A stretch of DNA of 64,000 nucleotides, taken from Allodiplogaster sudhausi. Its lineage: Eukaryota > Nematoda > Chromadorea > Rhabditida > Diplogasteridae. Where the stretch lies: the NCBI GenBank assembly GCA_945643635.1, contig CALZFC010000015.1:173501-237500 (forward strand). Reading direction: 5' to 3'. Both the position numbers and the translations under genes were made by a program. Below, piece by piece: positions 39,889 to 51,184 of this stretch. The notes under the pieces are model-generated. The model worked only from the letters and a program-made list of their open reading frames with translations, was not told the DNA's origin and ran no database searches. How positions within the stretch are numbered: position 1 is the stretch's first letter; each line of letters starts with the position of its first letter.

Positions 39889-41052
39889 TTTCGATGATCG
39901 AAACGGTGCGCTGTGAGGGGTCGTAGCAATGTCCAAATTGTTTCAGGCACGCGCCGTAAGAATTGGAGTACATGGGCGAAGCCTGTTTTTTTTCTGAATC
40001 CTGAAAACGCTTGCGTTCTTAAACAGTCTGACCGTGAGTAAGCTGGAAAAGAAAAAGCTATTGAAGTTAATGCTCATTCTGTTTGGTTTCTTGGAATATT
40101 ACTAGTTATTTTTTAATTAATATGTTTTGCGATTGAAATTAACAGTGAAAGTTCATGAAAAAAATTGGAAAAAGATGGAAATGGCTTGGATGCTGTACCC
40201 TACTTGAGCGGAGGGCAAACATTTTTCAATGTTTTGTGTAAGGCACCTTTCCTATCTATTCTCTGTTTCGAGTGATTTAAAAATTTGTGATTAATATATA
40301 CGCTGTCTGTAAATTTATATTTGTACTTGAATTTGAGGCGCAGTGAGATTGACGGAGAAATAATGAAAAGGAAGCAAAGCATATCGAATGAAAATATTAC
40401 TATTTTACTGCTCATCATCTATAAGTCATAGGCATACAATAAGTGGATCTTTTTTTTTGTAATATCGAACAACACCTGGTATCTTTTATATTCGTTTTTT
40501 TCTTTATTTATAAAGACGTGACATGCTGGAAAATCTCTCATATTCTTTTCGTCCTCTCTTTCCACTGGCACTGCCTTACCTTACAATTAGGAAAAGTTCA
40601 AAAAATGCATTAGATCAGCGCAATTGCTTTAGTTCCCGCTCAGAAAATCTTTTTTTTCCTAATATTCAAGTACACACAAAGGATATTCAAATTTTTCCTT
40701 TAAGAGCTGAAAATTTCTTTTTCATCCTTTATCATATTTGAGGGGAGTTTGGAGGAGCTGAGGAGATGAGAAGGCCATTGAGAATTCTATCATCCTCTGC
40801 ATGTCCTCTGTTCACTGAAACAATATAGATTAATAGCGTCATGGTATTCACAACATTGCTTTATACTTCAATTCTTCTTTAAATTTTTATACATTGAACA
40901 ACAATTATTATAATTAATTATATATTTTTTTTGATTAACAAACAAGAATCTACGAGCTCGCTTAACTCGCTGACACCGACATTCGAAGAAATCAATAGGA
41001 AGAAGGACTCACGACAGTGCCCGTTGTTTCCGCAGACGTGCCAGTCACAAAG
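37894..41052. other. Gene-poor region with GA tract and diverged repeat fragments
   Basis: I find no supportable gene in about 3.1 kb. A long GA tract lies at 39718-39886 (its ORFs are repeat translations). Sequence at about 38455-38510 (tactgactttc...ggtttac...ccgtgg) resembles the interior of the inverted-repeat element near 58980-59042, suggesting an old transposon remnant. The final ~300 bases are A/T-rich and hold the 3' flank of the gene ending at 41053. Confidence 0.5.
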
Positions 41053-42475
41053 TTAAGATGCAGATGAGTTGCCCCTTCGGGGGGTGCCATCTGATTTGGA
41101 ATTGTGGCGACGTCGACCTGAAGATAAGTATGTAAGTGGAATATAAATAGTATATTTAAAATATATAAATAATAACAATAATAATAATAATCTTCATAAA
41201 ATAAAGAGAAAAAATTATTTCTATAAATCTTAAAAAATAAATCTCTTACTGAAGTAGTGCTGCTGTTGCAGTTCGAACGCGGGCCTAAGATAAAATATTT
41301 TATTCTTTTATTTAACTAAGTAAACATAAATGAATAAATATTTTTTTAAAATAATTTTTTTAATTAATGTAAAGAAATACGCAATGACGTTAGTCTATTG
41401 CCTTTCATGGAGGGCTTCACTCGCTTGGGCCGAACCAGGGAATATAGAGCTGCTAGGCGACGTTTCAGGCGGCGATCGCTCAGGAACCACAACACTGAAG
41501 TGACACAGGAATTCATTTGAATTCATTTCGGCGGCAATCTCAAAAAGCTACCGTACCCAGGATAATAACCAAGACGACGGTGGGAATCGCAAAGCCGACG
41601 ATCGCATCGATTGACACCTTAAACAGCACTTTTAAACAATCGGGAAGTGAAAATTACGGATATGCTAACGACCTCCGGCTGAACAGGGCAAGACGTAGAT
41701 GTTGTCTGTTGCGGAGAAGTTGTCTTTGCCTCTGGCCGCGATGAACTGGAAGGCGTGCTCTGAGTCTTTGACATGGTTTGAGTGCCTGGCGTGGTTTGAA
41801 TTTTTGATGTGTTTGAGCGCTTGGCGTAGTTTCAGTGCCTGGAGTGGTAGTTGGAACAACTGTCGTAGCAGTCAGTTCCTTCAAAACATTCTAGAATAAC
41901 CAAGCGAATACAAGATATTCGAATAGGTGCTAATTAGCCAACATAGTCAATATGCCTGCCTCATCGTTATAAATGAGAAAAATGTTTTTAATAATATAGC
42001 CTATAACCTTGTATCTCCCCAGAAGTTGCTTCTTGAACTGGTTGAGAGTTGATCCTTGCTGCAAAACCCGTCGTTGCACCCATTGCTATAGCAAGGACAG
42101 AACAGTCGACTTCCGTTGTCTGGGTCGAGCCCGCAGTTCAATGGCAGCCCACCGATTGCCTCGAGGCAGCCAGCCTTTTTGGACGACAATTCTGGCAACT
42201 CTTCATGTGATCTGAAGTCGGCAGCAAAATAGCATCCGTCTTTGCAAGTGGCACCGTGAAGATATATGTCCATGTCCTTTTCACTGCATTTTACGTCGGC
42301 CTGGAGGCAAGAAACAATAGCCAAAATCGAACCTGAAGAAACTTTTTGCAAAGTACCCAATTTGATTCAGTGCATACTTCATTATTTAAAAATCAGGAAG
42401 CTTTTAAAAGTGTTTACTAACCGCACAGAGAGACAAGCAGAAGCAGAAGAGGAGGAGCGAGGTTGTGAGAAGCAT
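41053..42475 (-). CDS. Signal peptide, Cys-rich ectodomain, Thr-rich stalk, TM: single-pass surface protein
   Basis: Exons on - are 42475-42422, 42300-42008, ~41890-41673, 41617-41557, 41494-41389, 41284-41250 and 41117-41053. Exon 1 is a signal peptide (MLLTTSLLLFCFCLSLCA). Exon 2 is a ten-cysteine domain (KCSEKD, ATCKDGCYFAAD, KKAGCLEA, NCGLD, FCPCYSNGCNDGFC) of the three-finger/ET-module kind found in worm surface proteins. Exon 3 is a Thr/Ser/Pro stalk built on a minisatellite. Exons 4-5 give one membrane span (IVGFAIPTVVLVIILVLWFL) and a basic stop-transfer (SDRRLKRRLAALYSL). Exons 5-7 complete an Arg-rich cytoplasmic tail; exons 4-7 agree in phase. Problem: the stalk shifts frame by one base within its repeats, and exon 2 (phase 2) does not meet the stalk frame. 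Either the gene is damaged or exon 3 is mis-modelled. Confidence 0.6.
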
Positions 42476-43442
42476 GGGAAGGGGGAGAGGAGAAGAGGAA
42501 AAGAGAGAGAGAGAGAGACGGGAAAGATGGAGAGAGTGATGGAGAAGGAGAGCGAGCACACACGAACGGAAAGCGATAATGGAATGATTTCTTTCTCGAT
42601 TTTTTCCCTTTTATACGGAATTTGCGTGAAGGTTAATGTAATGAAAGTACACGAAGAATATGGAATATTGCACTTTTCACTCCATTTCGTCCAAAGTTTG
42701 TGCTTCTCGAATGGCACGTCCTTCTGCTTCTCACGTTCTTTATTTTATATTTGATATTTTGTGTATTTAATGTTTAATTTCATCAATAACTGCAATGCAG
42801 GTTGCTAAAAATCTTTTGTAATAAGTGGAGGCAGGGCATAGAGAAAATAGAGGAACACGAGTGGGAGAGGAAAGCAGTGCCAAGGGAGACGCGAGACAGC
42901 CCTGGGTGGAACAAAAAACTTTTTTTTCCGGGTTAAGAGAAAGGATTTTTTTCTGCGTGAATAAAGAAATTGTCTATTAAGCCCAGACATAAGACACCCC
43001 TACAGAAGAAGATGACGATATATAGTAGAATTTCCTGCATAAAAACCTAAATTGGATCGAATAAGTCGTTCCAGAGTTTACTACAACGCTTTACTGCATT
43101 ATGCAACCCAATTTCATGATGATCAGTCAAAGTTCAATAATTACCCATCCTTTCCCATGCTCCCGAGGGGGGGGGGTTAGAAGGGATCTTTTCTGCACGC
43201 CTTCCACTTTCTAGGTAATCGTGGTGAGGGATATTTTTCTTTCAATGTCTGAATACTAGAAATATTTAACTGATCTCCTTGCCATGCCCTTTGTGAGGAG
43301 AACACTGTACCTTGTATTCGCTTTGCCTTTCTCATGCATAAACTGATTTCCATCTCCTGCTACTTCATTTCCCACAATTTGACGGGCGAGTTGTGGTCGC
43401 GTCCCCTCTTCGTCGTCTTCCTTCATCCATCTTCCTTCGCAG
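42476..43442. other. Spacer, no clear gene
   Basis: It holds a GA patch (about 42480-42560), the promoter side of the - strand surface-protein gene, and a stretch at 43040-43135 with a diverged second copy at about 51275-51360. The 5' exons of the + gene at 43443 may lie at its right end; an ATG at 43334 is a possible start but its frame does not connect. Confidence 0.5.
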
Positions 43443-43898
43443 ACGACGCAGCGAGTCAGAAAATTCTCTCAACGATTTGGAAGCCTTTTCAGCGTTTGCC
43501 ATTTAGTATTGCAAGGTATTATTGCTGTATGCCGAAGTGGGAAATGTACACAATTAGGAATAATTGGGTTATTGAATGAAAGAGAGCTTGAAGTGTGCGA
43601 TGAACTGACCGCGGCTGGCCTCCTCTGCTTTCTCTCAATCTTTCTCTTCGTTGCTTCTGTTGCTACTTTCTGCGTTGTGAGCATCTCCTCGATTCTCCAT
43701 TTTCATAATCTGGTTATGTCGACAGAATTTCCTATCCATTCTTCTTAGAATTAGCCTTCAGAGATGAAGTTGCCTGTTCAGGCTGGGTTGCTGTACGCAG
43801 AGTTCCGCCGTCTTCGCAGTGCCATCCATTCTCGCCCCGTTCTCACTCAGTCCACGGATGAAACTACAACGGGCGCAACTACCACCGGGAACACCTAA
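43443..43898 (+). CDS. 3' exons of a small single-pass membrane protein
   Basis: Exons 43443-43676 and 43782-43898 are both phase 0 and end in TAA. The first has spaced cysteines (CHLVLQGIIAVCRSGKC, EVCDEL) followed by a strong membrane span (GLLCFLSIFLFVASVATFCV). The second continues AGLLYAEFRRLRSAIHSRP, a basic stop-transfer patch, and ends in a Thr-rich tail (DETTTGATTTGNT). The layout (Cys-rich ectodomain, TM, short basic tail) is like the neighbouring genes at 41053-42475 and 53150-57054. The 5' end, including any signal peptide, is not identified, and part of the first exon overlaps another open frame, so the N-terminal part is uncertain. Confidence 0.45.
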
Positions 43899-44709
43899 AA
43901 TGTATTTGAATATGATTTTATATTCGCTGTTTGACATTCGCTCCTACCAAACAGTTTCTGCATTTCAGATCTCGTTCAGATTTCCGTTTCTTCAATCCCT
44001 CCTGAGAAAATAAAGTGTTTATTGTAATGACCCCCTGCTACAAAAGCACTTTCAATCGCTGAAGCACCCGGCTTTAGTTCCTCCAAAGTCCAAAAATGTT
44101 TTACACGTTCAGCAAGCAAATATCACATAAGCAAGGAATTAATTGGCATATATGAAGCCATTCGAAATACAGTTGACTGAGCAGCGAATCATAGTACATA
44201 AATAGACTCTGATTCATCTCAATAAACAACGATATCTCAGTCATTGCAATCGGAATTCTGGAAGGGCATGAAGCATCAGTGGAGCAGCCTTCTCACTGAA
44301 CAGCCACCTTTTTAGCTTATGTTTCAAAAATTTCACTCTTATCTCTGTATGTTTTTGTTGTAAGAGGGATGTCATCTTTTTCTCTGCATCCGGTAGCTTC
44401 TAGTGGTTGTGACTTCGATGAAATTATCGATCTCTCAATTGTTTTTTTTTCACTTTAATTTTGTGTGAAATAATTTTCTTTTTAACTTTGCAATTTCTCA
44501 AATATGTTTCCTCCTCAAATAAATATGTCAAGAAAAAAGAATCAACAATTTCAATCTTTTTCATCACTCGCAGATGAGAGAAAGAGTGAATGAGAATGCG
44601 GAAGGAAGAATGATGGAAAGAGAGAACAGTGCAGGGCACGGTCATTCGAATTTGTATGCCATTCACATTTCTCTGATCGCTCCACGGTATCTTCCCTTCT
44701 CTCTCTCTC

Positions 44710-44744
<35 letters not shown>

Positions 44745-45430
44745 TCCTCTTTCTCTCCCTCTCGTCGGATTGTTGCTCTGTTTTCTTCAAATGAACAGAG
44801 TATCTGCATTACACATTATTCTTCTCTGGGGGTGACGACTAGCTAGGAAGACAAAGAGGAACTGAGATGCGATGGTAGATTTGTTGAGAACACGCATTAG
44901 CTGGAGGGAGCGAGAGAATCAGAGAGAAAGTGTCGATGCCGCACGAATTAGAGCGCTTTTCTGTGCGCTCTCTCGATGCTTTTGAAAGCTAGCCAAAGGA
45001 GCATAGATGATATTCAAAAGAGACAGAGAGATAGGAAGAGAGAAAGACATTGGGGAAGGAAGAATGAAAGAATGATATAACAGCGTAAAGCGTGGCGGTC
45101 GTTAGCTGATGTACATAAGTATACTCCCTTCCTTTGCTCGTTTGATGGGCCCACTCTGTCTCTATCTCTCCCTTTTTCTCTCACTCTAACTTCTTTTTTC
45201 TCTCTTGCAAGTTTATCTTTTTTGTTTTGTATCTGGTTCATATACAGTATTATGGTCAGTCGTTCCATATTCCGTATTTCAGGGTGCATCATTTCATCAG
45301 AAGAGAGAAGAAAATTTTATTTTAGTAGAAGTAGACGATGAAATCTTAATCTCTTAATCACATAAAACCGATAAAAAATTTTAGGGTGCAAGAAATATCG
45401 AATAAGACATAAAAGCCAAAAAAAAACGTT
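43899..45430. other. Intergenic region with CT microsatellite
   Basis: It contains (CT)n at 44699-44764 and a mixed GA/CT zone at 45010-45200. Open frames here are short or repeat-derived; no gene supported. Confidence 0.55.
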
Positions 45431-45781
45431 TCAGTGAAGAGAATGCGCACGGGACGACCGCTTTTCAGCTGACTTATCGGCTGTTTCTGCTTCTGCTTCT
45501 TGTGGAGAAGGCGCCGCTTGAGTGCGTTGGTGTCCCGTCACGCGAATGCGCGCGGGCCGACCGCCGGGCGGACTGTTACTTCCGGCCGGGACGAGGATTA
45601 GGCCACGACGATCATCCCGTCTGGTGTCGACCACCGCTGCCTCCATTCTCGCTCTTTGTCGAGAATCTGCAGTGGAGTCATCGATCTGACGACTCTTCAG
45701 TGGTTGCGGGAAGGCGTGAGCAAATGGCGCGGTTGGCTGTCGATTCGTCCGCCTTTCGATGTTCGCGTACTCGCTGGTCAT
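45431..45781 (-). CDS. Candidate single-exon basic protein, unrecognised
   Basis: A - strand frame of 116 codons starts at ATG 45781; an inner ATG at about 45643 would give 71 aa. The composition is polar, with many Arg, Pro, Ala and Glu, and two GRP-like basic patches (GGRPARIRVTGHQ; the same DNA read in another frame gives a similar patch at the end). The sequence is not repetitive and its G/C-rich codons differ from the A/T-rich flanks, which supports coding. There is no signal peptide or membrane span. It could be an isolated last exon of a longer gene. No family recognised. Confidence 0.35.
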   Translation of the reverse strand: MTSEYANIERRTNRQPTAPFAHAFPQPLKSRQIDDSTADSRQRARMEAAVVDTRRDDRRGLILVPAGSNSPPGGRPARIRVTGHQRTQAAPSPQEAEAETADKSAEKRSSRAHSLH

Positions 45782-46399
45782 TTCCGTTCAACGCCTCAGT
45801 CATCAAACGCTCACACGCCGATTGCGTATGGTGCAATAAAATGGGTGAGTTATCGCTTTGCTGTTGCTTCTGGAATGCTATGTTGAATTATGGTCGTTGC
45901 GACACTCGACTGGAATGTGCAAGCAAAGGAAAATTTACATTTTTTATAGTGATATCTATGTTATACGTGCGAGTTCTGACATTTAATTGATGGCCTTTTG
46001 AGTGACTGATTATAGCCTAGATAACCTTATTGTCGATCGAGAGCACTTCTGATTGTAAACAGATGTAGGCTGCTAATCTATGATAGATCTTCATGTATGG
46101 CGGAAGGCTGCAAAAAGTAACAGAGAGAATATATAACAGTATTCGCATAAGGCGCAACTGTAAGAAAAATCACTACAAAACAATTGGAAGCGAAAATATC
46201 TTCAGACAAAGCTGGTTTGACTACCTTTGAAAAGCATCCGAGAAGGCGCGCACAGAAAAGCGCTACAACTCGTGCAGCATCGGCACTTTCTCTCTGCTTC
46301 TCTCCCATCCTCCATTTCATGCGTGCTCTCTACAAATTGACCATCACATCTCAATTCCTCTTTGTCTTCCTTGCTCGCTCATGGCTCAGTCGGGCAGAA

Positions 46400-46449
<50 letters not shown>

Positions 46450-46712
46450 AGATGCGACATTTCCACATCCAGAAGTATCCAGTTGTATTTCTTCACTCAA
46501 GAAAGAAGGTGAGAGAGAGAGTAGAGAAGAGAAAGAGAGAGATGGCATCGAAAGTGTTCAGTAAATTCTCGAGCCGCTCTAGAAAAAGAGAGTGAGAGAG
46601 AGGGGGAGAATCATGAAATACGAATAGTTCCATCAAATCTAGTATATGTTTGCAAATAAATTAATTCGAACAAAATGAATCGACATATGTATAACAAGGA
46701 GCTAAGAACATT
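45782..46712. other. Spacer with GA microsatellite
   Basis: (GA)n at 46398-46446 and GA-rich sequence at 46505-46610. No supportable coding sequence. Confidence 0.55.
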
Positions 46713-47382
46713 TTAGTGAGAGAAAAAAACAGCAGAAACAAGAGCATTGTGAGGTGAGAGAATGAACACATAGAAGAGCAGAATCCATATTAGTCCTGCT
46801 TCTGTTGCCGCACATTCCGGTGTACAGAGATGGGCCATTGACATGTCCATGCAGATGTCCGAAGGCTGGCAGGTGAGCATCGTCGCCTGCTTTGGCATGG
46901 CCTGGCTTGAAGTGCACCGTGGTCTGGCTGCTTGTCACTCGCTGAGTCTAGCATTCATCAAAATCTGAGGGCAGAATTCCGTTCGACTACTGCCCATTCG
47001 ACGGTCACACCGGTAAGGAATCAGAAAAAAGGCACAACAAAATGACGGATAGCTGAAACAACATTCAAACCATACATGTATATATGTATATAATGATATA
47101 CAAGCACACGAAAATAAAACAAATTAAACGAAAATTACCAAGCAGTGGGCAGGTAGACGGGCTCGCAGCTAGCTTGTGAGCGATGGTTTCCGGATTCACA
47201 CGGATGCATTCCCGCTCTTCTAAGCGCACGACGAACGATATCTTCTTCTCTTCCGTGTAAGCGGACGAAGGGGCCAATCCGGTGCCTCCTTCAAAATGTA
47301 TTATTAGAAATAAGAGATATATTAAAAAATTTTGAAGACATCCCGTTTTCTTGGACACCAAGGCGTCCATTTTGGCAGACAT
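46713..47382 (-). CDS. Small secreted Cys-rich protein with C-terminal hydrophobic tail
   Basis: Two - strand exons, 47382-47139 and 46927-46713, join in phase to about 152 aa. After a short N terminus (an alternative start is at 47370) there is a hydrophobic signal-like stretch, NFLIYLLFLIIHF. The mature part has eight spaced cysteines, including ECIRVNP, STCPLL, TCQPSDICMDMS and HLCTPECAA. It ends with a hydrophobic segment (GLIWILLFYVFIL) close to the C terminus, as in GPI-anchored or tail-anchored proteins. Cysteine spacing is reminiscent of three-finger/Ly6-like or ET-type surface proteins, but I cannot name a family. A further open block at about 47463-47569 could be a 5' exon; its phase does not connect cleanly. 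Confidence 0.5.
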
Positions 47383-48082
47383 TATGGCGTGGGAGATCAA
47401 ACCCGTAGTCGAGTTTCGCTCGCAAATTGTGTAACTTTTTAACTAAAATAAATAAAAGTTTAATTTAAAGTCTCATACTTTCTTGAGTTCCTTGATGCCT
47501 TGGGGAAGGATAATGCGAGGTCAGTGCAGAGGTTACGGAGGATGAACTGTCCATCGTGTCTGAAATTAGCAATTTGAAAATTTGAAAAACTGAGATAAAA
47601 TTTTAGAAAAAATAATTTCCTTTGTAATAGACTAACGCTCTTAATAAATTATAAAAAAAAAACCTTCCTTTCAAAGTTAGTACAAATATATTGCTCTTTT
47701 TTACTTTCAAGTTTTCTCTGCATGTTCTACGGGTAAACTCGCAACATAATATCACATAAATGCTGAAACTTGTGTATGTATTTGGAATTATTCCGACCTA
47801 ACAATAAGTAGTAGACTTTCCAAAGTGCCAATATTTTACTCTTATTTAGAGGATATCTAATAATGAGCAATAAAAGAGCTTATGGCGGAGAGCCGGTCGG
47901 CATCATATAATAAAGGTTGGCGAACATTAATATTGTCCCACTTTGCAACCCCGCATCCTGTACTTGGACTCCTGCCTTCTTTATCACCCCCCCCCCCCGT
48001 TATCCATAGCTTCTTGGGAAAAAACAATATTTATCCTTATTTGCTTTTCCAGATTGCCATTTTATTTCGTATAACCTATACG

Positions 48083-48118
<36 letters not shown>

Positions 48119-48349
48119 AGAGAGAGAGAGGGGATAAAAGAGAGGAAAGAGCGAAGGAGAGAGGGAGATGGAGAAAGAGAGAGAAGGAGAGAAGGAGTTG
48201 GAGATAGAGAGAGAAGGAAAGAGAGGGCAGAGAGAGAGGGAAGGAAAGAGAGGAAAGAGCGAAGGAGAGAGGGAGAGAGGGAGAGAGAGAGAAAGAAAGG
48301 TAGAGATCACCATGAGTTATATCGTTAATCCGGACTGGTGACCGCTATC
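47383..48349. other. Spacer with GA microsatellite and dispersed repeat
   Basis: GA-rich tract at 48088-48298. Sequence at 47955-48080 (ggactcctgccttct...cgttatc...cagattgccattttat) recurs in diverged form at about 57277-57400. A C-run lies at 47987-47998. No gene supported apart from a possible upstream exon near 47463-47569. Confidence 0.5.
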
Positions 48350-48522
48350 ATAAGCCATAGTTGTTGAGAGAAAATATTCCATAATTACAGGATGAAGAAA
48401 TGGATAAAACTATACGGCCGCTGACCGATTGGGTGTATTTTTGCAAGAAGCCAATTATTGAGAATAGGGCGAGGCCGGTATTCCAGAAGAGCGCGCCGTC
48501 CAGCGAATGGTTTTACTAGGTA
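48350..48522 (-). pseudogene. Fossil duplicate of an elongase exon and adjoining intron
   Basis: Read on -, 48520-48430 encodes SLDGALFWNTGLALFSIIGF, clearly the counterpart of the elongase exon at 63982-63879 ([20 protein letters not shown]). One codon is lost and there is no intact flanking splice pair. The similarity runs into the intron: atgaagaaatggataaa at 48390-48408 matches 63850-63868, and a GA tract lies beyond it in both places. No other elongase exon is found nearby, so this is a broken genomic duplication rather than a processed copy. Confidence 0.8.
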
Positions 48523-48771
48523 TCGACGGGAATAAACGTGAAATATAATTATGTATGTACAACAGTTTCTCCACTACATCAGGTTGCAATGCTGACACTC
48601 TTATTGCTAGCCCCGCCATTGCTCTTCTCTCATTGGCCCATTCAAAAGTGTAGATTGATTCGGGATTCCTCTCCCTCTCCTCGGTGTATCGGGCGCGCGC
48701 GAGTGGCGGTGGAAGGTAATCTCAATCTCTCAATTCTCCACATAATTTCTCTATTTCTCCTTCTACGAGAA

Positions 48772-49048
48772 TATCATGACCGAAAAACGTGAAATTTCGT
48801 CGTTCGGCCGTAAAATATATACAGGAATCGTGAAATTCCGTTGTTCGGCCGTAAAATATATACCGGAATATTCATGATTCACCAAACGGACGCAAACCGC
48901 CAATTTTAAATCGCCGAATAAAACGCATTTTTTACGAGAAAATGTTTCGAAGCAAGGATCTTGGCAAATTGAAAGGATCACGTTGCCAAAATGTATCGTA
49001 CTATAAGATCGGCCATTTCGTGCTAGGAGTTTCCGAGTTTAAGCCTCC
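48772..49048 (-). repeat. Interspersed repeat, copy 2
   Basis: Reverse-complement relative of 13264-13532, with the same order of blocks: doubled cgttcggccgtaaaatatata segment, caccaaacggacgcaaaccgcc, gcaaggatcttggcaaattg, and catttcgtgctaggagt. Confidence 0.65.
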
Positions 49049-49322
49049 TTTAAACCCCTCTCAAAGCTGTGATATGCTGTGGAGTGACAAGAAGAGTTCG
49101 TCCGCTCTGATTTATTCATCTATCTTCCGAATTTAATTTGCATTTTGTTCGTAAACTTCTGCCGTGTTTATTATATATTTCTCAAAACTATTAAATTTCA
49201 CTCATAAAAATTATTTTTCTCTTGTGAGTCTTTCGTTTCTCTCTCCTTTCAAATGTCTCGCTTACTTCAGTTGACCCCCCCTCACTCTCACTCTCTATGC
49301 TTCTTCTCCCTCTACTCAGAGA

Positions 49323-50091
49323 ATGCCGTATATCACTCTAACCAGTGACATCGATCTATACAACGGAACTTGCATCTTCTCTGAGTATCCTGCAAATGAC
49401 CTTCTGAACAAACTTCAGGTTTTGCTGCGTTAAATCATCTAGAACTTAATCGACCATTTTTCAGGTTGAGAAGGTCCAAGGTGATCGGCATAATTACAAC
49501 ACCAAGTGGTCGCACATTGTCGTTCTAAACATCCTCGAAGAAGAGGGCTATCAGGTTGGCTTTGCAAATAATCAGAAATATTCAAACATCCTACATACAT
49601 ACCTATGCGATATTTCTTACTTACATGAAAACAACCACTTTTTGTTATTTAACGCTTTTTCCAATAGTTGGTCGGCCAGTCTGGCGGGAGAAGAGAAACG
49701 GTCTGGACAATGTGGAAGCCCATTCAGGTATGTTCATACTACATGGACAATCAGCAAAACAGTATTTCAAGTCCGAAATGTTTTTTTAAGATCTTTCAAA
49801 ACCCAACTCTTTTACTTCCTTTTTTTATTTACTTAGGCCGACAACAATTCCAAGATCATCACACTGAAGGTTCACAGCATCGCAGGACAAGAGCATCAGT
49901 TGCAAATTAAATATAGGGAACCCTTGACCGGTCTGAAAACCGAGTATTCGAAGGCGGCCAAATTGTGCTTCCCTCCGTCCTCGCTCTTCTATTTCCATGG
50001 CCGCCCCCTCAATGAAAATGTCACCCCGGAGAGTCTCGGCATGCAGGACGGCGATGTCGTCATGTTCTACCTGAAAAATCCCAATTCTTAG
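49323..50091 (+). CDS. Protein with C-terminal ubiquitin-like domain
   Basis: Four exons, all phase 0: 49323-49418, 49465-49554, 49668-49727 and 49837-50091 (166 aa). The last exon encodes a beta-grasp fold closest to SUMO-type domains: SKIITLKVHSIAGQEHQLQI, then LFYFHGRPLNENVTPESLGM and QDGDVVMFYL. These match the family's strand, FDG-x-P/L, TPxxLxM and D-x-V pattern. It ends at KNPNS, without the Gly-Gly needed for processing and conjugation, so it is a fixed domain rather than a modifier. The N-terminal half (exons 1-3) is hydrophilic, with WSHIVVLNILEEEGYQ and TVWTMWKPIQ, and resembles nothing I know. The start ATG follows a pyrimidine tract and acceptor-like tactcag/ag, possibly trans-spliced. 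Confidence 0.75.
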
Positions 50092-50853
50092 GATGTGATA
50101 ATTGTTCGTCTTTAAAAATAACGCCGTGTTCGGTGGAGGCATTGAAAGGTCATCCAGATAAAAACCACATTACTTGAATTTGACAACAAATTTCGTACTT
50201 TGCTTCTCGTTTTTTTATGCGGATCATCATTATTGTACCACTTACAACTCGTTTATTTGCTATCATAATGGAAATAAAATGGACAGAAAAAGCGCAGGCT
50301 GCTATTGCAAGCAACGACACGATAGTGCCACGCTTAAACGCGATGGCTACAATTGCCTTGATACTTTACAATCCATTTTATAATAAAAGAACACGTACTA
50401 CGGAAAAGAGTTGCTGTGTCTAGCAATGAACATCGCTAGAGCTACCATCAACTCGCTGCTACTAATCAACTTATGGCTTCTTTTCCTCCTCTCTCCCTGG
50501 CGACGCCACCAAACGACCTCCTAATTATCCTAATTACCCCTAGATCGTCCTAACAAAACACTCGGGTGGGAGCAAAATACACAAACTTGAGCCTTTTGTC
50601 ACACTGATTCACTAAAAAAAGTCACAAATAACAATGTAATTAACTTACACGGCTACTTTTTCAGACTGCAATATATTCGTTCCTATAGCCCCTGAACGTT
50701 GAAAGGCGGCGGAGTTACCGGAAAAGAGCTTAGAAATTTCACTGAACCACAGAATTGCACAATAAAGCAAAGAAAATGCGCGTGATTAAACCTGTTTGGC
50801 TACAGTAATCCTATGCACGTTTCACGTTCTTAAACTCGAGAACGAGCTGCTGC
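50092..50853. other. Intergenic spacer
   Basis: 3' flank of the ubiquitin-like gene, then unique sequence. The short ORFs at 50174-50423 lack any coding sign. Nothing else seen. Confidence 0.55.
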
Positions 50854-51041
50854 TTACTGCATGTTGAGCGCCTTCTTTGCCATTGCAACGACGTGGGCGG
50901 TAGTAGGCAGGGCAGCCACCTAAAAGAACAACCGTATCCTCTTTCAATCTACTTCTGTTCTTTCAAATTTAGCAGCAGTAAAAATCTCTTAATCACATCT
51001 TTCAGCTCCTCTTTTAGTGCAAGCGCATTTTCTTTATGAGA

Positions 51042-51080
<39 letters not shown>

Positions 51081-51184
51081 CTCGAGTGTCTGCGTGAATG
51101 GCATTGGAATGTCTACGCCGGTGACGCGGTAGGGCGGCGGCCGGAGACTCCACGAGCTGCGCAACGCTCTCGGAGCCGATTTTT
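50854..51184 (-). pseudogene. pdhb-1: 3' fragment of a pyruvate dehydrogenase E1-beta (PDHB) gene
   Basis: On - the block 51184-51081 contains IGSESVAQLVES and then, in a different frame, RPPPYRVTGVDIPMPFTQTL. These correspond to the conserved C-terminal IGAEI...IMES and RVTGADVPMPY regions of PDHB, so a frameshift lies between them. After an intron (51080-50920) the exon 50919-50854 gives VAALPTTAHVVAMAKKALNM and a stop, matching the protein's end. No upstream PDHB exon is present; the fragment begins abruptly against a minisatellite-like repeat at 51185. The retained intron shows it is a genomic, not a processed, copy. Confidence 0.8.

Noticed and set aside
39522..39973. Several overlapping ORFs of 78-142 codons
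   Set aside because: They are dominated by the GA tract at 39718-39886.
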